The position numbers were made by a program, and so were the translations under genes. Below the pieces are notes generated by a model. It saw nothing but the letters and a program-made list of their open reading frames with translations, was not told the origin of the DNA and searched no databases. DNA of 17,132 nt from contig NXFV01000878.1 in the NCBI GenBank assembly GCA_002803225.1, forward strand, positions 1-17,132, read 5' to 3'. This document shows positions 16,937-17,132 of the stretch, piece by piece; position 1 is the first letter of the stretch, and every line of letters begins with the position of its first letter. Origin of the DNA: Gamarada debralockiae (lineage: Eukaryota; Ascomycota; Leotiomycetes; Helotiales; Hyphodiscaceae).

Positions 16937-17132
16937 TTAATTAATAGTAGCTAATCCACGTACTTCAATTACATCCTCAATTTTGCAAGTCAATTGTTCC
17001 GTATAATGCCGGAAGTCACGTGGATCAACCCGATCCCAAAGCTTTTGAAGCTCCCTACACATGTCCTCCCTATTTTTTGGTACATATGGCAATTTCTTCA
17101 GCTCTTCTTTCATCCATCGCCATACCTTCTCA
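16937..17132 (-). CDS. Tc1/mariner-family (DDE_3) transposase, C-terminal part
   Basis: The minus-strand frame enters from the right edge and stops at 16937-16939. It reads EKVWRWMKEELKKLPYVP, then REDMCRELQKLWDRVDP, then IEDVIEVRGLATIN. This matches the end of fungal Tc1/mariner transposases: the segment after the PDLNPIEN-(L/V)W motif that carries the last catalytic acidic residue, which would lie just outside the window, and the final IEAVIxARG-type helix. All 65 visible codons are open, so unlike the left transposase this copy shows no decay here. Whether the whole gene is intact cannot be told. Confidence 0.7.
   Translation of the reverse strand, partial: EKVWRWMKEELKKLPYVPKNREDMCRELQKLWDRVDPRDFRHYTEQLTCKIEDVIEVRGLATIN

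Noticed and set aside
1..17132. tRNA, rRNA or CRISPR features
   Set aside because: No cloverleaf with a GGTTCGAATCC-type arm, no rRNA words and no regularly spaced repeats were seen by eye on either strand.

Overview
The window looks like nuclear DNA of a filamentous ascomycete (Pezizomycotina). Coding regions are split by short introns of 50-93 nt with GTAAGT-type donors and CTAAC/CTGAC branch points. It carries a fungal-type phenylalanine ammonia-lyase, a HET-protein fragment and a DUF3723 relic, and the decayed genes carry changes of the kind left by repeat-induced point mutation (RIP). I cannot fix the genus.

Layout, left to right. (1) 1-1150: a degenerate, AT-rich pogo/Fot1-like DDE_1 transposase on the minus strand, running off the left edge. 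(2) About 1200-3620: a decayed DUF3723 gene on the plus strand with stops, frameshifts and one recognisable intron. (3) 3830-6367 (minus): an apparently intact three-exon aromatic amino-acid ammonia-lyase (PAL type, 810 aa). (4) 6368-8502: a long intergenic region between divergent genes. (5) 8503-10659 (plus): an intact two-exon single-pass membrane protein with a long His/Pro/Gly-rich ectodomain (699 aa). (6) 10990-11450: a truncated copy of a small Cys-rich gene, then an LTR-like segment. (7) 11701-12904 (minus): a five-exon secreted lysozyme/SLT-like protein (315 aa). (8) 12905-14870: intergenic DNA. (9) 14876-16104: an orphan coding-like frame, a second LTR-like segment and the 3' part of a HET-type incompatibility gene (minus). 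(10) 16105-16344 (minus): a second decayed copy of the Cys-rich gene, abutting the HET fragment. (11) 16850-17132 (minus): the 3' end of a Tc1/mariner-type transposase running off the right edge.

Three intact genes (PAL, the membrane protein, the lysozyme-like protein) therefore sit among transposon relics, a DUF3723 relic and a broken HET gene. That is typical of a fast-changing accessory or subtelomeric region. I see no sign that the three intact genes form one pathway. DUF3723 genes are recurrent cargo of fungal Starship elements, but no captain recombinase or element boundary is visible, so I do not call one. The points most worth a second look are the PAL intron with a GC donor at the catalytic Tyr-Gly, the Met-Gln at the PAL substrate-selectivity position, and the two decayed Cys-rich copies at rearrangement junctions.
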